DNA of 64,000 nt. It comes from an uncultured Clostridia bacterium. GTDB taxonomy: Bacteria > Bacillota > Clostridia > Oscillospirales > Ruminococcaceae. Every line of letters starts with the position of its first letter. Within the stretch, counting starts at the first letter, position 1. A program made the translations under genes and the position numbers. The notes beneath the pieces are model-generated. The model saw nothing but the letters and a program-made list of their open reading frames with translations, did no database searches and was not told the DNA's origin. This document shows, piece after piece, positions 51,659 through 60,812 of the stretch. The stretch covers positions 1-64,000 of the forward strand of contig CANQYD010000001.1 in NCBI GenBank assembly GCA_947627985.1, in the 5' to 3' direction.

Positions 51659-51687
51659 TTGATTTATTTTCCGCTCTGTGTTACAAT
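51659..51687 (+). promoter_or_regulatory. rplS promoter
   Basis: TTGATT (51659-51664), 17-base spacer, TACAAT (51682-51687), about 155 bases before the start. The long leader (51695-51838) has several short inverted repeats, for example around 51786-51803, and could hold an L19-type autoregulatory leader; I cannot confirm a match. Confidence 0.6.
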
Positions 51688-51842
51688 ATTTAAGCATTTA
51701 GTCTGCCGGAAAATGACTTCCGTTTCCCGGTCAGGATTTAGTTGCAATACTAAGCTGACAGTCCGCTGGCTCTGTGATAATGCGACCCCGATGCGGTCGG
51801 CTGGAGCGTATGAATGTCTGAAAAGAAAAAGGAGGAATTAAA

Positions 51843-52187
51843 ATGGACGCTTTAAAGATCATTTCCGAATCGTCTCTTAAAGAGAATGTTCCCGAATTCA
51901 ACATCGGCGACACCGTCAGGGTCTCCGTCAGGATTCAGGAAGGCGACAAGTCGAGAATTCAGGCGTTTGAAGGCACCGTCATCGCCCGCAAACACGGCGG
52001 TGTAAGCGAGACCTTCACCGTCCGCAGAGTAGCCCACGGCTGCGGCTGCGAGAGAGTTTTCCCGATTCATTCTCCCGTCGTCGAGAAGGTCGAGGTCGTC
52101 CGCCACGGTAAGGTCAGAAGAGCAAAGCTCTACTACCTCAGAGACCGCGTCGGCAAGGCAGCAAAGACCAAGGACGCACTTCGCTGA
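51843..52187 (+). CDS. rplS: 50S ribosomal protein L19
   Basis: The 114-residue protein shows the family core [56 protein letters not shown] and [14 protein letters not shown]. It lies at the subunit interface. AAAGGAGG precedes the ATG. Own promoter and terminator make it monocistronic. Confidence 0.97.
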   Translation: MDALKIISESSLKENVPEFNIGDTVRVSVRIQEGDKSRIQAFEGTVIARKHGGVSETFTVRRVAHGCGCERVFPIHSPVVEKVEVVRHGKVRRAKLYYLRDRVGKAAKTKDALR

Positions 52188-52200
52188 GACAGCTAAAAAG

Positions 52201-52229
52201 CCCCCGAGCCCTTTGCTTGGGGGTTTTTA
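52201..52229 (+). terminator. rplS terminator
   Basis: CCCCCGAG (52201-52208), loop CCCTTTG, CTTGGGGG (52216-52223), then five T. Confidence 0.9.
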
Positions 52230-52267
52230 CGCGATATGATATATTTGCAAAAACTGTTTTTCTGCTC

Positions 52268-52296
52268 TTGATTTTTCCTTCGGATTATGGTATACT
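52268..52296 (+). promoter_or_regulatory. Promoter of the lepB-rbgA-rnhB unit
   Basis: TTGATT (52268-52273), 17-base spacer, TATACT (52291-52296). Confidence 0.7.
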
Positions 52297-52328
52297 CATT
52301 CTAAATATTGTTTGAAGAAGTGATATCC

Positions 52329-52877
52329 ATGGATAAAAAAGATAAAAAGCCCAAGCAGCCCTTTATCGATGAAGTGCTTGACTACTGCAAAGTGATCGTC
52401 TGCACCGTCTTGGTATTTTTGCTGATAAACACTTTCATCGCCCGCGAGGCAACGGTAAACGGCGCCTCAATGCAGCCCACCCTTCAAAACGGCGATTTTC
52501 TGATCCTCCGCTCGATCTTCTACACTCCCGAGCAGGGCGACATCATCGCCTGCAACGCACAGGGTCTCGGCAAGGTCATCGTCAAGAGAATAATTGCGGT
52601 CGGCGGACAGACGGTGTCTATCGACTTCGGCGTCGGCAAGGTATATGTTGACGGCGAGGAATATCTTGTGGACGGCATACCCAACATCACCACCCTTTGG
52701 GAGGGCAGGGATATCGAAAATCTTACGGTCCCCGAGGGAGAATATTTCGTCCTCGGAGACAACCGCCAGAACTCCAACGACTCACGAAGCCCGGACGTAG
52801 GATTTATCGACCGCGACGAAATTTTAGGCAAGGCAGTGCTTCGGGTCTTCCCGTTTAACAGCATAAGAACATTTTAA
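52329..52877 (+). CDS. lepB: Signal peptidase I, first copy
   Basis: The 182-residue membrane protease has one N-terminal membrane segment (VIVCTVLVFLLINTFI), the catalytic serine in VNGASMQPT (Ser47), the lysine in VIVKRIIAVGG (Lys86) and the C-terminal box VLGDNRQNSNDSR. It removes signal peptides from secreted proteins such as the repeat protein in this window. The in-frame TTG at 52308 is a less likely start. A close paralog follows after 17 bases. Confidence 0.94.
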   Translation: MDKKDKKPKQPFIDEVLDYCKVIVCTVLVFLLINTFIAREATVNGASMQPTLQNGDFLILRSIFYTPEQGDIIACNAQGLGKVIVKRIIAVGGQTVSIDFGVGKVYVDGEEYLVDGIPNITTLWEGRDIENLTVPEGEYFVLGDNRQNSNDSRSPDVGFIDRDEILGKAVLRVFPFNSIRTF

Positions 52878-52894
52878 AGATATCGGAGGCGCGC

Positions 52895-53449
52895 ATGTTT
52901 TCTGATTTTAAGATACATAAAGACCGCAGCGGCTTTATCGACTCCCTTCTTGACTGGTTCAAGACGGCATGTGTCACTGTCGTCACAGTCATGCTTATCT
53001 TCACCTTCATCTGCCGCACCGCAGTGGTAAACGGTCAGTCGATGGAGCCGACCCTTACAGAAAACGATATCCTTATGATCTGGAGCCTCGGCTACAAGCC
53101 GAAGCAGGGCGATATCATCGCCTGCAACTGCTACGGGCTCGATAAAGTCATCGTCAAGAGGATAATCGCCGTCGGCGGTCAGAAAGTCTATATCGACTTT
53201 GTCGCCGGGAAGGTATATGTCGACGCCGAGGAATATCTTGTAGACGGGATCGACAACATCACCACCGATCAGGAGAGCAACTACAAGTACCCGATAACGG
53301 TCCCAGAGGGTCAGTATTTTGTCATGGGCGACAACCGCCAGCACTCTACCGATTCAAGGGATCGGCGGGTCAGCCTTATCGATAGGGACGATATTTTGGG
53401 GCACGCTATATTCAGAATTCTGCCGTTCAAAAGAGCAGGCAAGCTTTAA
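52895..53449 (+). CDS. lepB: Signal peptidase I, second copy
   Basis: The 184-residue protein has the same layout as its neighbour: a membrane segment (VTVVTVMLIFTFI), VNGQSMEPT with Ser49, VIVKRIIAVGG with Lys88 and VMGDNRQHSTDSR. GDIIACN, the stretch KVYVD.EEYLVDGI and the catalytic blocks are shared, so the pair arose by tandem duplication. Both sets of catalytic residues are intact. GGAGG lies upstream. Confidence 0.94.
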   Translation: MFSDFKIHKDRSGFIDSLLDWFKTACVTVVTVMLIFTFICRTAVVNGQSMEPTLTENDILMIWSLGYKPKQGDIIACNCYGLDKVIVKRIIAVGGQKVYIDFVAGKVYVDAEEYLVDGIDNITTDQESNYKYPITVPEGQYFVMGDNRQHSTDSRDRRVSLIDRDDILGHAIFRILPFKRAGKL

Positions 53450-53476
53450 AAAGGATTGATCAAAATCGAAAGAGAA

Positions 53477-54343
53477 ATGAACATACAGTGGTTCCCGGGG
53501 CATATGTCAAAGACGAGGCGTTTAATATCCGAAAACCTCGGACTTGTCGACGCCGTCATCGAAGTCACCGACGCCCGGATACCCTATTCGTCAAAAAATC
53601 CCGAGATAGCAAAGCTCATCGGCTCAAAGCCGAGGGTTTTACTCCTCAATAAATCCGACTGCGCGGACGAGCAAGTCACCTCCCGCTGGGTCGAATATTA
53701 TAAATCCCAAGGCATAACAGCCATCGCGACCGACTGCAAAAGCGGCAGGGGATGTCAAAAAATCCTTCCCGCCATCAGAAATATTTTGCATGATCAGATC
53801 GAGCAGTGGCGGCAGCGGGGAATGGTCGGACGGTCGGTACGGGTGATGGTCGTGGGCGTGCCGAATGTCGGAAAATCGGCTTTAATAAACCGTTTAAGCG
53901 GCTCAAAGCGCGCAAAAGTCGAGGACAGACCGGGAGTCACAAGAGCCAAGCAGTGGATAAAATTGGATAAAGACTTTGAACTTTTGGACACCCCCGGTGT
54001 GCTTGCACCGAAGTTTGAGGAGGAATCCGTCGGGCTGTCTCTTGCCTTCACGGGAGCCATCAAGGACGATATTTTAGACTGCGAAACTTTGGCGATGATC
54101 TTTATCCGGACCGTGCGAAAATCTTCTCCCGATGCCCTGAAAACCCGCTACGGAATAGCCTATGACGATAATACCGCCGACCTTGAAATCCTTGAAATGA
54201 TCGGAAAAAAGCGGGGCTTCATAATCTCGGGAGGAGAGATAAATACCGAGCGGACGGCTTCCGTTATCTTGGACGAATTCCGATCTTTAAAGCTCGGAAG
54301 GATATCTCTTGAGCTGCCGGAGGATAGCCATGACGCTGTATGA
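53477..54343 (+). CDS. rbgA: Ribosome biogenesis GTPase RbgA
   Basis: The 288-residue protein starts MNIQWFPGHMSKTRR as in the family. Its circularly permuted GTPase domain has G4 LLNKSD first, then G1 GVPNVGKSALIN, G2 PGVTR and G3 LDTPGV, followed by the helical ANTAR-like C-terminus. It acts late in 50S assembly. The order lepB-rbgA-rnhB is typical. ATG 53477 is chosen by homology; the TTG at 53456 is too close to its AGGA. Confidence 0.94.
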   Translation: MNIQWFPGHMSKTRRLISENLGLVDAVIEVTDARIPYSSKNPEIAKLIGSKPRVLLLNKSDCADEQVTSRWVEYYKSQGITAIATDCKSGRGCQKILPAIRNILHDQIEQWRQRGMVGRSVRVMVVGVPNVGKSALINRLSGSKRAKVEDRPGVTRAKQWIKLDKDFELLDTPGVLAPKFEEESVGLSLAFTGAIKDDILDCETLAMIFIRTVRKSSPDALKTRYGIAYDDNTADLEILEMIGKKRGFIISGGEINTERTASVILDEFRSLKLGRISLELPEDSHDAV

Positions 54344-54920
54344 ATTTGACAACGGCATAAGGCTCAGCTATCCCGTGATAGCGGGACTTGACGAAGCCGG
54401 CAGGGGACCTTTGGCGGGAGACGTCTACGCAGCGGCGGTGATACTTCCTCCCGACCTTATAATAGAAGGCGTGAACGATTCAAAAAAACTCACCGAGAAA
54501 AAGCGTGAGGCTCTTTTTGACGTCATCACCGCGCAGGCTGAATCCTACTGCATAGCCTCGGCGACAGTAGATGAAATAGAAAATCTGAATATTTTGGGAG
54601 CCGCCATGCTCGCCATGAAGCGCGCCGCCGAAGGTCTTGGCAAAAGCTATGACATCGCGCTTATCGACGGCAACAAGACCCCCGATATCCCGAACGCAAG
54701 AGCCGTGATAAAGGGCGACGCACTTTCTCAATCGGTAGCGGCGGCGTCTGTGCTTGCAAAAGTTGCGCGGGATAGATACATGAAAGAGCTGGACCGCAAA
54801 TATCCCGAATATCAGTTTTCAAAGCACAAAGGCTACGGCACCGCGCTTCACTACGAGATGATAAGAAAATACGGTCCCAGCCCTGTCCACCGAATGAGTT
54901 TTCTCAAAAAGATGCACTGA
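54330..54920 (+). CDS. rnhB: Ribonuclease HII
   Basis: The 196-residue enzyme removes ribonucleotides from DNA. It has AGLDEAGRGPLAGDVYAAAV with the first acidic pair, VNDSKKLTEKKRE, IDGNK and AAASVLAKVARDRYM. GGAGG precedes ATG 54330, which lies 14 bases inside rbgA. The last residues SPVHRMSFLKKMH are the usual end. Confidence 0.95.
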   Translation: MTLYEFDNGIRLSYPVIAGLDEAGRGPLAGDVYAAAVILPPDLIIEGVNDSKKLTEKKREALFDVITAQAESYCIASATVDEIENLNILGAAMLAMKRAAEGLGKSYDIALIDGNKTPDIPNARAVIKGDALSQSVAAASVLAKVARDRYMKELDRKYPEYQFSKHKGYGTALHYEMIRKYGPSPVHRMSFLKKMH

Positions 54921-54955
54921 TTTATTAAGCTTTTCTTAAGTTTTTCCCAAATTTA

Positions 54956-54984
54956 TTGCCGACCCCGGGAATTTAGGATATAAT
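54956..54984 (+). promoter_or_regulatory. Promoter of the duplicated-domain lipoprotein gene
   Basis: TTGCCG (54956-54961), 17-base spacer, TATAAT (54979-54984). Confidence 0.65.
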
Positions 54985-55016
54985 TTATCTATAAATTTCC
55001 GAAGGGAAGGATAATC

Positions 55017-56456
55017 ATGAAAAAACTTTTGATATTCATTCTGGCGCTGCTCCTTTGCTCCTGCTCGCTTTCCGATATCACCAACTCCGGGCAGGAAAAT
55101 CGGATCTACATTCTTGAGACCGAGGGGAAGGAGTATGCCGCGGAAGCCGCAAACAGCGATCTTCCGACCGATCTAAGATATCTTTACAACCACATCGACG
55201 GCTGGGAGGATTTCGGCATCTCCCTTGAATTTGTAAGGGACGCCCTGAATTCTTTAAGCTATGACGATATGCAGTCGTCTGTCGCAAATTCCGTACTGTC
55301 GGTATATAAATCCCTCTGCAACCAAAGCGGCGAGCCGTCTGAAGTCTATTCCGAATTTTTAAATGATGACGGCAGACTTAGTTTAATATGCAACTCTCCC
55401 GAGACCTTCTACGGTCCCGAAGCCTCGTGGAACCCCTATAACATAACCGTTTCCGACGAGGTATTCACCCCGTTTTGGATATTCACCCACCCTCTTTCCG
55501 ACTACGTCTCAAAAGGTATCACCCCCGACATGATAAAGGAAAAGATTCCCTATTACCGGGAATTCTGCCTTCGCTTGGGCGCAGATACATATCTTGAAAA
55601 CAAGCTTTCAAAATATCTCGGCGAGGAGGTATCTCTGACCTTTTCCGCCGATGACGAGAATGACAAGTGGGAAAAGGGCTATCACGTCAGCTATAAAATG
55701 CCGGAACCGTTTTCAGATTCAAGCGTCTCCCCCGAAGGGTATTATGATCCCGACGGGCTTATCCCGAACAGCTTAAAGACCGAATTTGCAGCCGAGTATG
55801 AGGACTATGCCCGAACGGTCGCGGAGACGAACGCCGAAAAAGAAAACTGGGTAGAGTACGACCTCTGCGGATATATCTATCACGATCTTAGCTGCTTTGA
55901 AAATATCTTTTCCTTTGCCAAAAGGTGCGGGATAACGTATGATACTTTACTATCCGCCTTTACATCGGAGGGAATGTCAAAGACCGACGCTGAGCAGCTT
56001 GCCGACGCAATAAGCAGTAACTATATAAACGACTTTTTAAATATGATCTGCGGCGATGAGGCGATCATCTCGGACGGATATTTTTACACCCCCGACTGGC
56101 TCTACACCTGGTCTACCGACGGCTGGGAGATGGCTGACATCACCCCCGAGATGATCGAAGAAAGAATCCCTTATTATCGCAGTCTCCCGTTCACTTCGGA
56201 GGCAAGGGAAGCCTTTGAATATAAGCTCGGCTACTACCTCGGGCACGAGGTGTCGTTAGAGTGCGTCATCGAGAAAGACGGCGAGATTTACGACCTGAAC
56301 TGGCTTGCCTGCCACACCGCTTCGGACTATCTGAGCGCAGGCATTTCGGTTACGGATATTGAGAATTTTTTGGATATAACAGCTCCCTCCTGCGGCGACA
56401 CGGAATCGTATAGCTGGATCACGGGGCAGTACAATATCATGATCACTAACGGCTGA
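55017..56456 (+). CDS. Lipoprotein with a tandemly duplicated unknown domain
   Basis: The 479-residue protein starts with a lipoprotein signal (ILALLLCSCSLS, probable lipid cysteine 16). Two segments repeat: TPFWIFTHPLSDYVSKGITPDMIKEKIPYYR...LSKYLGEEVSL near 145-210 and TPDWLYTWSTDGWEMADITPEMIEERIPYYR...LGYYLGHEVSL near 360-415. Each is about 65 residues with helices and a Tyr-rich end. No known family or catalytic motif is visible. It should be exposed at the cell surface. yraN follows after 14 bases. Confidence 0.65.
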   Translation: MKKLLIFILALLLCSCSLSDITNSGQENRIYILETEGKEYAAEAANSDLPTDLRYLYNHIDGWEDFGISLEFVRDALNSLSYDDMQSSVANSVLSVYKSLCNQSGEPSEVYSEFLNDDGRLSLICNSPETFYGPEASWNPYNITVSDEVFTPFWIFTHPLSDYVSKGITPDMIKEKIPYYREFCLRLGADTYLENKLSKYLGEEVSLTFSADDENDKWEKGYHVSYKMPEPFSDSSVSPEGYYDPDGLIPNSLKTEFAAEYEDYARTVAETNAEKENWVEYDLCGYIYHDLSCFENIFSFAKRCGITYDTLLSAFTSEGMSKTDAEQLADAISSNYINDFLNMICGDEAIISDGYFYTPDWLYTWSTDGWEMADITPEMIEERIPYYRSLPFTSEAREAFEYKLGYYLGHEVSLECVIEKDGEIYDLNWLACHTASDYLSAGISVTDIENFLDITAPSCGDTESYSWITGQYNIMITNG

Positions 56457-56470
56457 TTTCGGAGGATAAT

Positions 56471-56827
56471 ATGACGCGCAGGGACACCGGAAATCTCGGC
56501 GAGGACTACACAGCAAAATATCTTGAAAGCAAGGGCTGTGAAATATTAGCAAGAAATTTCAGGATAAGAGGCGGGGAGATCGACATCATCGCAAAATCGG
56601 GCGACATTATCCGCATAGTCGAGGTCAAGACCCGTAAGCCTTCGCCTCTTACATCTGGCGAGGAAGCGATAGATCAGAAAAAAAGATCGCTTCTAATACG
56701 GGCGGCAGGGGAGTATCTAAAAAGAAACGGGCTTGATATGAGCTGCGTTTTCGATGTCGCGATAGTTGAAGCGTCGGGCGATAAAGTTACAGGATTTAAG
56801 TATATTCAGCGGGCTTTTACCGCATGA
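56471..56827 (+). CDS. yraN: YraN family (UPF0102) nuclease-fold protein
   Basis: The 118-residue protein has GNLGEDYTAKYLESKGCEILARNFRIRGGEIDIIAKSGDIIRIVEVKTRK. GEIDII and VEVKTR form the restriction-endonuclease-like acidic site. Role unknown, usually near rnhB as here. Confidence 0.9.
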   Translation: MTRRDTGNLGEDYTAKYLESKGCEILARNFRIRGGEIDIIAKSGDIIRIVEVKTRKPSPLTSGEEAIDQKKRSLLIRAAGEYLKRNGLDMSCVFDVAIVEASGDKVTGFKYIQRAFTA

Positions 56828-56853
56828 GATAAATAAAATGTTGAGGTGTTTTC

Positions 56854-58350
56854 ATGAATTATCAGTCAACCAGGGACAGCTCCCTAAAAATTTCCTCCGC
56901 AGAGGCGATAGTCTCGGGGATCAGCAAGGACGGCGGACTTTTCGTTCCCGAGTGCATTCCCGCATTCAAAGACGGCGAACTCAAGGCGATGGAGGGCATG
57001 AGCTATCCCGAGAGAGCGGAAGCGGTCTTTTCAAAATTCCTGACCGACTTCACAAAAGACGAACTCAGAAACTGCGTAAAAAACGCATATGCCTCCGGCT
57101 CGTTTGAGACGGAAAACGTGATGGAGCTTAAGACTCTGAGCGGCACCGAGCACATCTTGGAGCTCTGGCACGGTCCGACATGCGCTTTTAAGGACATGGC
57201 TCTGCAAATCCTTCCCCATCTTCTCACGACCTCCGTCAGAAAGACCGGAGTTGAGAAGAAGGTCTGCATTTTGGTCGCGACTTCGGGAGATACCGGAAAA
57301 GCCGCTCTTGAGGGCTTTAAAGACGCTCCCGGCACCGAAATTTTGGTATTTTATCCCGAAAACGGCGTCAGCGCGATGCAAAAGCTCCAGATGATCACCC
57401 AAGAGGGCTCGAACGTCGGAGTATGCGCAATTAAGGGCAATTTCGACGACGCTCAGACCGGGGTCAAGAAGATATTCACAGACCACGAGATCGCAAAAAA
57501 GCTTTCGGAAAACGGCGTGATGTTCTCCTCAGCAAACTCAATCAACTGGGGACGTTTAGCGCCGCAGATCGTCTACTATGTATCCTCCTACGTTCAGCTT
57601 GTGAAGGACGGGAAGATAAAGATGGGCGATGACATCAACATCTGCGTTCCGACAGGCAACTTCGGCAATATTCTGGCGGCATACTACGCCAAGATGATGG
57701 GCATTCCCGTCAAGAAGCTGATCTGCGCCTCCAATTCAAATAACGTGCTCACCGACTTCTTAAGGACCGGCGTATACGACCGCAACAGGAAGTTTTACAC
57801 CACCGTCTCCCCGTCGATGGATATCCTTATATCCTCAAATCTTGAGAGACTTTTATATCATCTCAGCGGCGGCGACGATAAGTATATCTCCGAGCTCTAT
57901 TCAAGCCTTTCCGCTACAGGAAGATTCGAGGTCAGAGCGGATATCCTTGAAAAGCTGCATGAACTGTTTTACGCCGATTTCTGCACCGAGGAGGAGACCT
58001 TATCAGCCATCTCTGACACCAAAAATCGCTATGACTACACCACTGACACCCATACGGCGGTTGCAGTCGGGGTATATAATAAATACGCTTCATCTACAGG
58101 CGACAGTACCCCCTGCGTCATCGCCTCCACCGCAAGCCCCTATAAATTCCCCGCTGCTGTTCTCAAGGCTCTCGGCGACAACAATAACTATGCCGACGAG
58201 TTTGAGATGGCTGAGGCGCTCAATAAAGTCAGCGGTCTGAATATCCCGAAGGCACTTTCCGAACTTAAGAAAAAGACCCCGAGGTTTACGCAGTCGGTCG
58301 AAAAATCCGAAATGCTGCCAGCAGTTTATCAGATGCTCGGCGTGAAATAA
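56854..58350 (+). CDS. thrC: Threonine synthase
   Basis: The 498-residue PLP enzyme converts O-phosphohomoserine to threonine. It has NYQSTRDSS at the start, HGPTCAFKDMALQ with the PLP lysine near residue 112, VATSGDTGKAALEGF, and FGNILAAYYAKMMG. Length fits the fungal/proteobacterial-type subfamily. It stands apart from other threonine genes. Confidence 0.95.
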   Translation: MNYQSTRDSSLKISSAEAIVSGISKDGGLFVPECIPAFKDGELKAMEGMSYPERAEAVFSKFLTDFTKDELRNCVKNAYASGSFETENVMELKTLSGTEHILELWHGPTCAFKDMALQILPHLLTTSVRKTGVEKKVCILVATSGDTGKAALEGFKDAPGTEILVFYPENGVSAMQKLQMITQEGSNVGVCAIKGNFDDAQTGVKKIFTDHEIAKKLSENGVMFSSANSINWGRLAPQIVYYVSSYVQLVKDGKIKMGDDINICVPTGNFGNILAAYYAKMMGIPVKKLICASNSNNVLTDFLRTGVYDRNRKFYTTVSPSMDILISSNLERLLYHLSGGDDKYISELYSSLSATGRFEVRADILEKLHELFYADFCTEEETLSAISDTKNRYDYTTDTHTAVAVGVYNKYASSTGDSTPCVIASTASPYKFPAAVLKALGDNNNYADEFEMAEALNKVSGLNIPKALSELKKKTPRFTQSVEKSEMLPAVYQMLGVK

Positions 58351-58373
58351 AAACTCCCCAAACCGGGGAGTTT
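58351..58373. terminator. Bidirectional terminator
   Basis: AAACTCCCC (58351-58359), AAACC loop, GGGGAGTTT (58365-58373) lies between the convergent thrC and DUF1540 genes. Confidence 0.85.
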
Positions 58374-58379
58374 CGGGGT

Positions 58380-58547
58380 TCACTTTTTGGGCTTAAAAGT
58401 CTTGCATTCGGTCTGTGCTGAGCATTCCGCGTCCTTGCAGCCGCAGCAGCAGACGTCGATCTTCCCGGCTACGCATTTGCAGTCGTCGCGGTTGTATTCG
58501 CAGCTTGAGACCCCGCATTTAATGCCGTAGATTCTGTCATCGTTCAT
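58380..58547 (-). CDS. DUF1540-type cysteine-rich small protein, 55 aa
   Basis: The protein MNDDRIYGIKCGVSSCEYNRDD continues with CKC, VAGKIDVCCCGCKDAEC and ends CKTFKPKK. It has ten cysteines with the I.C.V..C.Y....C.C.A..I.V pattern of DUF1540 domains, thought to bind metal and common in Clostridia. No strong ribosome binding site: GGTGATTAAA precedes ATG 58547. Its function is unknown. Confidence 0.82.
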   Translation of the reverse strand: MNDDRIYGIKCGVSSCEYNRDDCKCVAGKIDVCCCGCKDAECSAQTECKTFKPKK

Positions 58548-58617
58548 TTTAATCACCTTCCGTAATTTGATGTTACTATTATGCTTTTTGGGAGGGAAAA
58601 TATACGGAGGTGAAAAT

Positions 58618-59316
58618 TTGTCATTATTTGTTATTGCGGATCTTCATCTCTCCTTAAATTCCGACAAGCCGATGGACGTCTTTTCGGGCTGGACCGATTA
58701 CGTCTCCCGCCTTGAAAAAAACTGGCAGGAGAAGGTAGGTATTGACGATACCGTCGTGATCCCTGGGGATATATCATGGGGTATGAGCCTTGAGGGTTCT
58801 TTGGAGGATTTTAAGTTTATACATCATCTGAACGGCAGAAAGATAATCTTAAAAGGCAACCACGATTACTGGTGGAACACCAAGACCAAGACCGACCGAT
58901 TCCTTTTAGATAACGGCATAGATTCCATAAATATATTAAACAATAATTTCTATCCGTATGAAAACATCGGAATATGCGGCACCCGAGGCTGGATTAACGA
59001 CGGAAGCGAGCCGCAGGATAAAAAAGTCATTTTAAGAGAAGCTCAGCGACTTGAGAGATCGATAACCTCCGCGCTTTCGGAAGGTTATATGCCCGTAGTT
59101 TTCCTTCACTACCCGCCGCTCTTTGCAAATGATCGCAACGCCGAGATCATGGACGTTTTGCACCGCTATGAGATAAAGCGGGTCTACTACGGTCATCTTC
59201 ACGGCTATGCCCACAGGCTTGCAGTCGTGGGCGAGCAGGAGGGGATAGATTTTCGGCTGATTTCGAGCGATTATCTGCATTTTTCTCCCATGGATATCTC
59301 CGACATAGCCCGATGA
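58618..59316 (+). CDS. Metallophosphoesterase
   Basis: The 232-residue protein has all calcineurin-type motifs: ADLHLSL, PGDISWG, KGNHDYWW, FLHYPPL and YGHLHGYAH. The likely start is TTG 58618 with GGAGGTG six bases upstream; no ATG fits. It resembles the group with YkuE-like or nucleotide phosphoesterases, substrate unknown. Confidence 0.85.
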   Translation: MSLFVIADLHLSLNSDKPMDVFSGWTDYVSRLEKNWQEKVGIDDTVVIPGDISWGMSLEGSLEDFKFIHHLNGRKIILKGNHDYWWNTKTKTDRFLLDNGIDSINILNNNFYPYENIGICGTRGWINDGSEPQDKKVILREAQRLERSITSALSEGYMPVVFLHYPPLFANDRNAEIMDVLHRYEIKRVYYGHLHGYAHRLAVVGEQEGIDFRLISSDYLHFSPMDISDIAR

Positions 59317-59382
59317 GAAGTGATTTTTCCTAAATCATGGAAAAATTTTCGGCAAAAAAGAGAAAAAGAAAGGGAAAAATCA

Positions 59383-59411
59383 TTGACTTAAAGCTCATTA
59401 TATGTTATACT
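59383..59411 (+). promoter_or_regulatory. tig promoter
   Basis: TTGACT (59383-59388), 17-base spacer, TATACT (59406-59411). Confidence 0.75.
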
Positions 59412-59449
59412 ATCAAATGTTCACAGGACTTAGATCAGGAGGATAAAAC

Positions 59450-60730
59450 ATGTTAAAATCAAAGACACAGACGGAGACCAACAAGTACGAGCTCAAGCTT
59501 TCAGTCTCCGCGGAGGCTTTCGAGGAAGCCGTTCAGAAGGCATATCTTGCAAAGAAATCGAAGATCGCGATCCCCGGCTTCCGTCCCGGAAAAGCTCCGA
59601 GGAAGATGATAGAAGCCCAGTACGGAGAGGGAGTTTTCTGGGAGGACGCCGTCAACGCTCTCTACGGCGAGACCGTCGAGGAGGGAGTGAAGGAAGCCGA
59701 GCTCACGCTTGTAGCGGCTCCCGAAGTTGAGGTCGAGGAAGTCAGCCGTGAAAACGGCGTCACCTTCAAGGTCGTCTGCATCACGAAGCCCGAGATCAAA
59801 TTGGGCGACGTCAAGGGAATAAAAGTAAAGAAAACCGTCAATGCTGTCACCGATGAGATGGTGGATCACGAGATCGGTCATCTTCTGGAAAGAGGCGCAA
59901 GAAAGGTTGACGTCGATGACAGAGCCGCTCAGAACGGCGACGACGTCGTCATCGATTTCGAGGGCTTCAAGGACGGCGTACCCTTCGACGGCGGAAAAGC
60001 CGAGAAATACAGCTTAAAACTCGGCTCGGGGCAGTTCATTCCCGGGTTTGAGGATCAGGTAGTCGGTCACAAGATCGGCGAGGAGTTTGACATCAACGTC
60101 ACTTTCCCGGAGGACTATCAGGCTAAGGAGCTTGCGGGCGCGCCAGTGGTATTCAAGATCAAGCTTCACGAGATCAGCTATCAGGAGCTTCCCGAGCTCG
60201 ACGACGATTTTGTCAAGGACACCACCGATTTCGAGACTGTAGACGAGCTGAAAGCCGACACCAGAAAGCATCTTGAAGAGCACGCCGAGGAGCATGCAAA
60301 TCAGGAGCTCGAGGGCGCCATCATGGATCAGGTGATCGGGAAGGTCGAGGGCGAGATTCCCGAGATCATGTATGAGAACAAGGTCGATGAGATGGTCGAC
60401 GAAATGGCTCATAGACTTTCACATCAGGGCTTAGACTTAAATACCTATCTTCAGTTCACCGGAATGACCGAGGAAGGACTCAGGACGGCATACCGCGAGC
60501 AGGCTGAGAAGCAGGTAAAACTTAGGCTCGCGCTCGAGCAGTATGTCAAGGAAAACTCCGTCGAAGTCAGCGACGACGAGCTCGAAGAGGAGTACAAAAA
60601 GATCGGCGAGCAATACAACATGCCGGTCGAGACCGTTAAGCAGTACATCAGAGCCGAGGATCTGCGGCTTGACGCTGCGGTAGGAAAAGCAGTGGATGAG
60701 ATCAAGGCTGCTGCGGTCATTGAAGAGTGA
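59450..60730 (+). CDS. tig: Trigger factor
   Basis: The 426-residue chaperone has the ribosome-binding signature GFRPGKAPRKM near residue 44, the FKBP-type prolyl isomerase domain (GDDVVIDFEGFKDGVPFDGGKAEKYSLKLGSGQFIPGFEDQVVG, about 160-245) and the helical chaperone arms to the end. It binds nascent chains at the exit tunnel. clpP and clpX follow, as in many bacteria. Confidence 0.96.
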   Translation: MLKSKTQTETNKYELKLSVSAEAFEEAVQKAYLAKKSKIAIPGFRPGKAPRKMIEAQYGEGVFWEDAVNALYGETVEEGVKEAELTLVAAPEVEVEEVSRENGVTFKVVCITKPEIKLGDVKGIKVKKTVNAVTDEMVDHEIGHLLERGARKVDVDDRAAQNGDDVVIDFEGFKDGVPFDGGKAEKYSLKLGSGQFIPGFEDQVVGHKIGEEFDINVTFPEDYQAKELAGAPVVFKIKLHEISYQELPELDDDFVKDTTDFETVDELKADTRKHLEEHAEEHANQELEGAIMDQVIGKVEGEIPEIMYENKVDEMVDEMAHRLSHQGLDLNTYLQFTGMTEEGLRTAYREQAEKQVKLRLALEQYVKENSVEVSDDELEEEYKKIGEQYNMPVETVKQYIRAEDLRLDAAVGKAVDEIKAAAVIEE

Positions 60731-60741
60731 TAAAAAATGCG

Positions 60742-60772
60742 GGACGGCTGAGCGGATTAGCTTCTGCCGTCC
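60742..60772 (+). terminator. Stem-loop between tig and clpP
   Basis: GGACGGC (60742-60748) pairs with GCCGTCC (60766-60772). No T tract follows, so it may be an attenuator or processing site rather than a full terminator. Confidence 0.4.
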
Positions 60773-60812
60773 TGTAAGCGCAAAATCATATTTTAAAGGA
60801 GTGTAACGGTTT

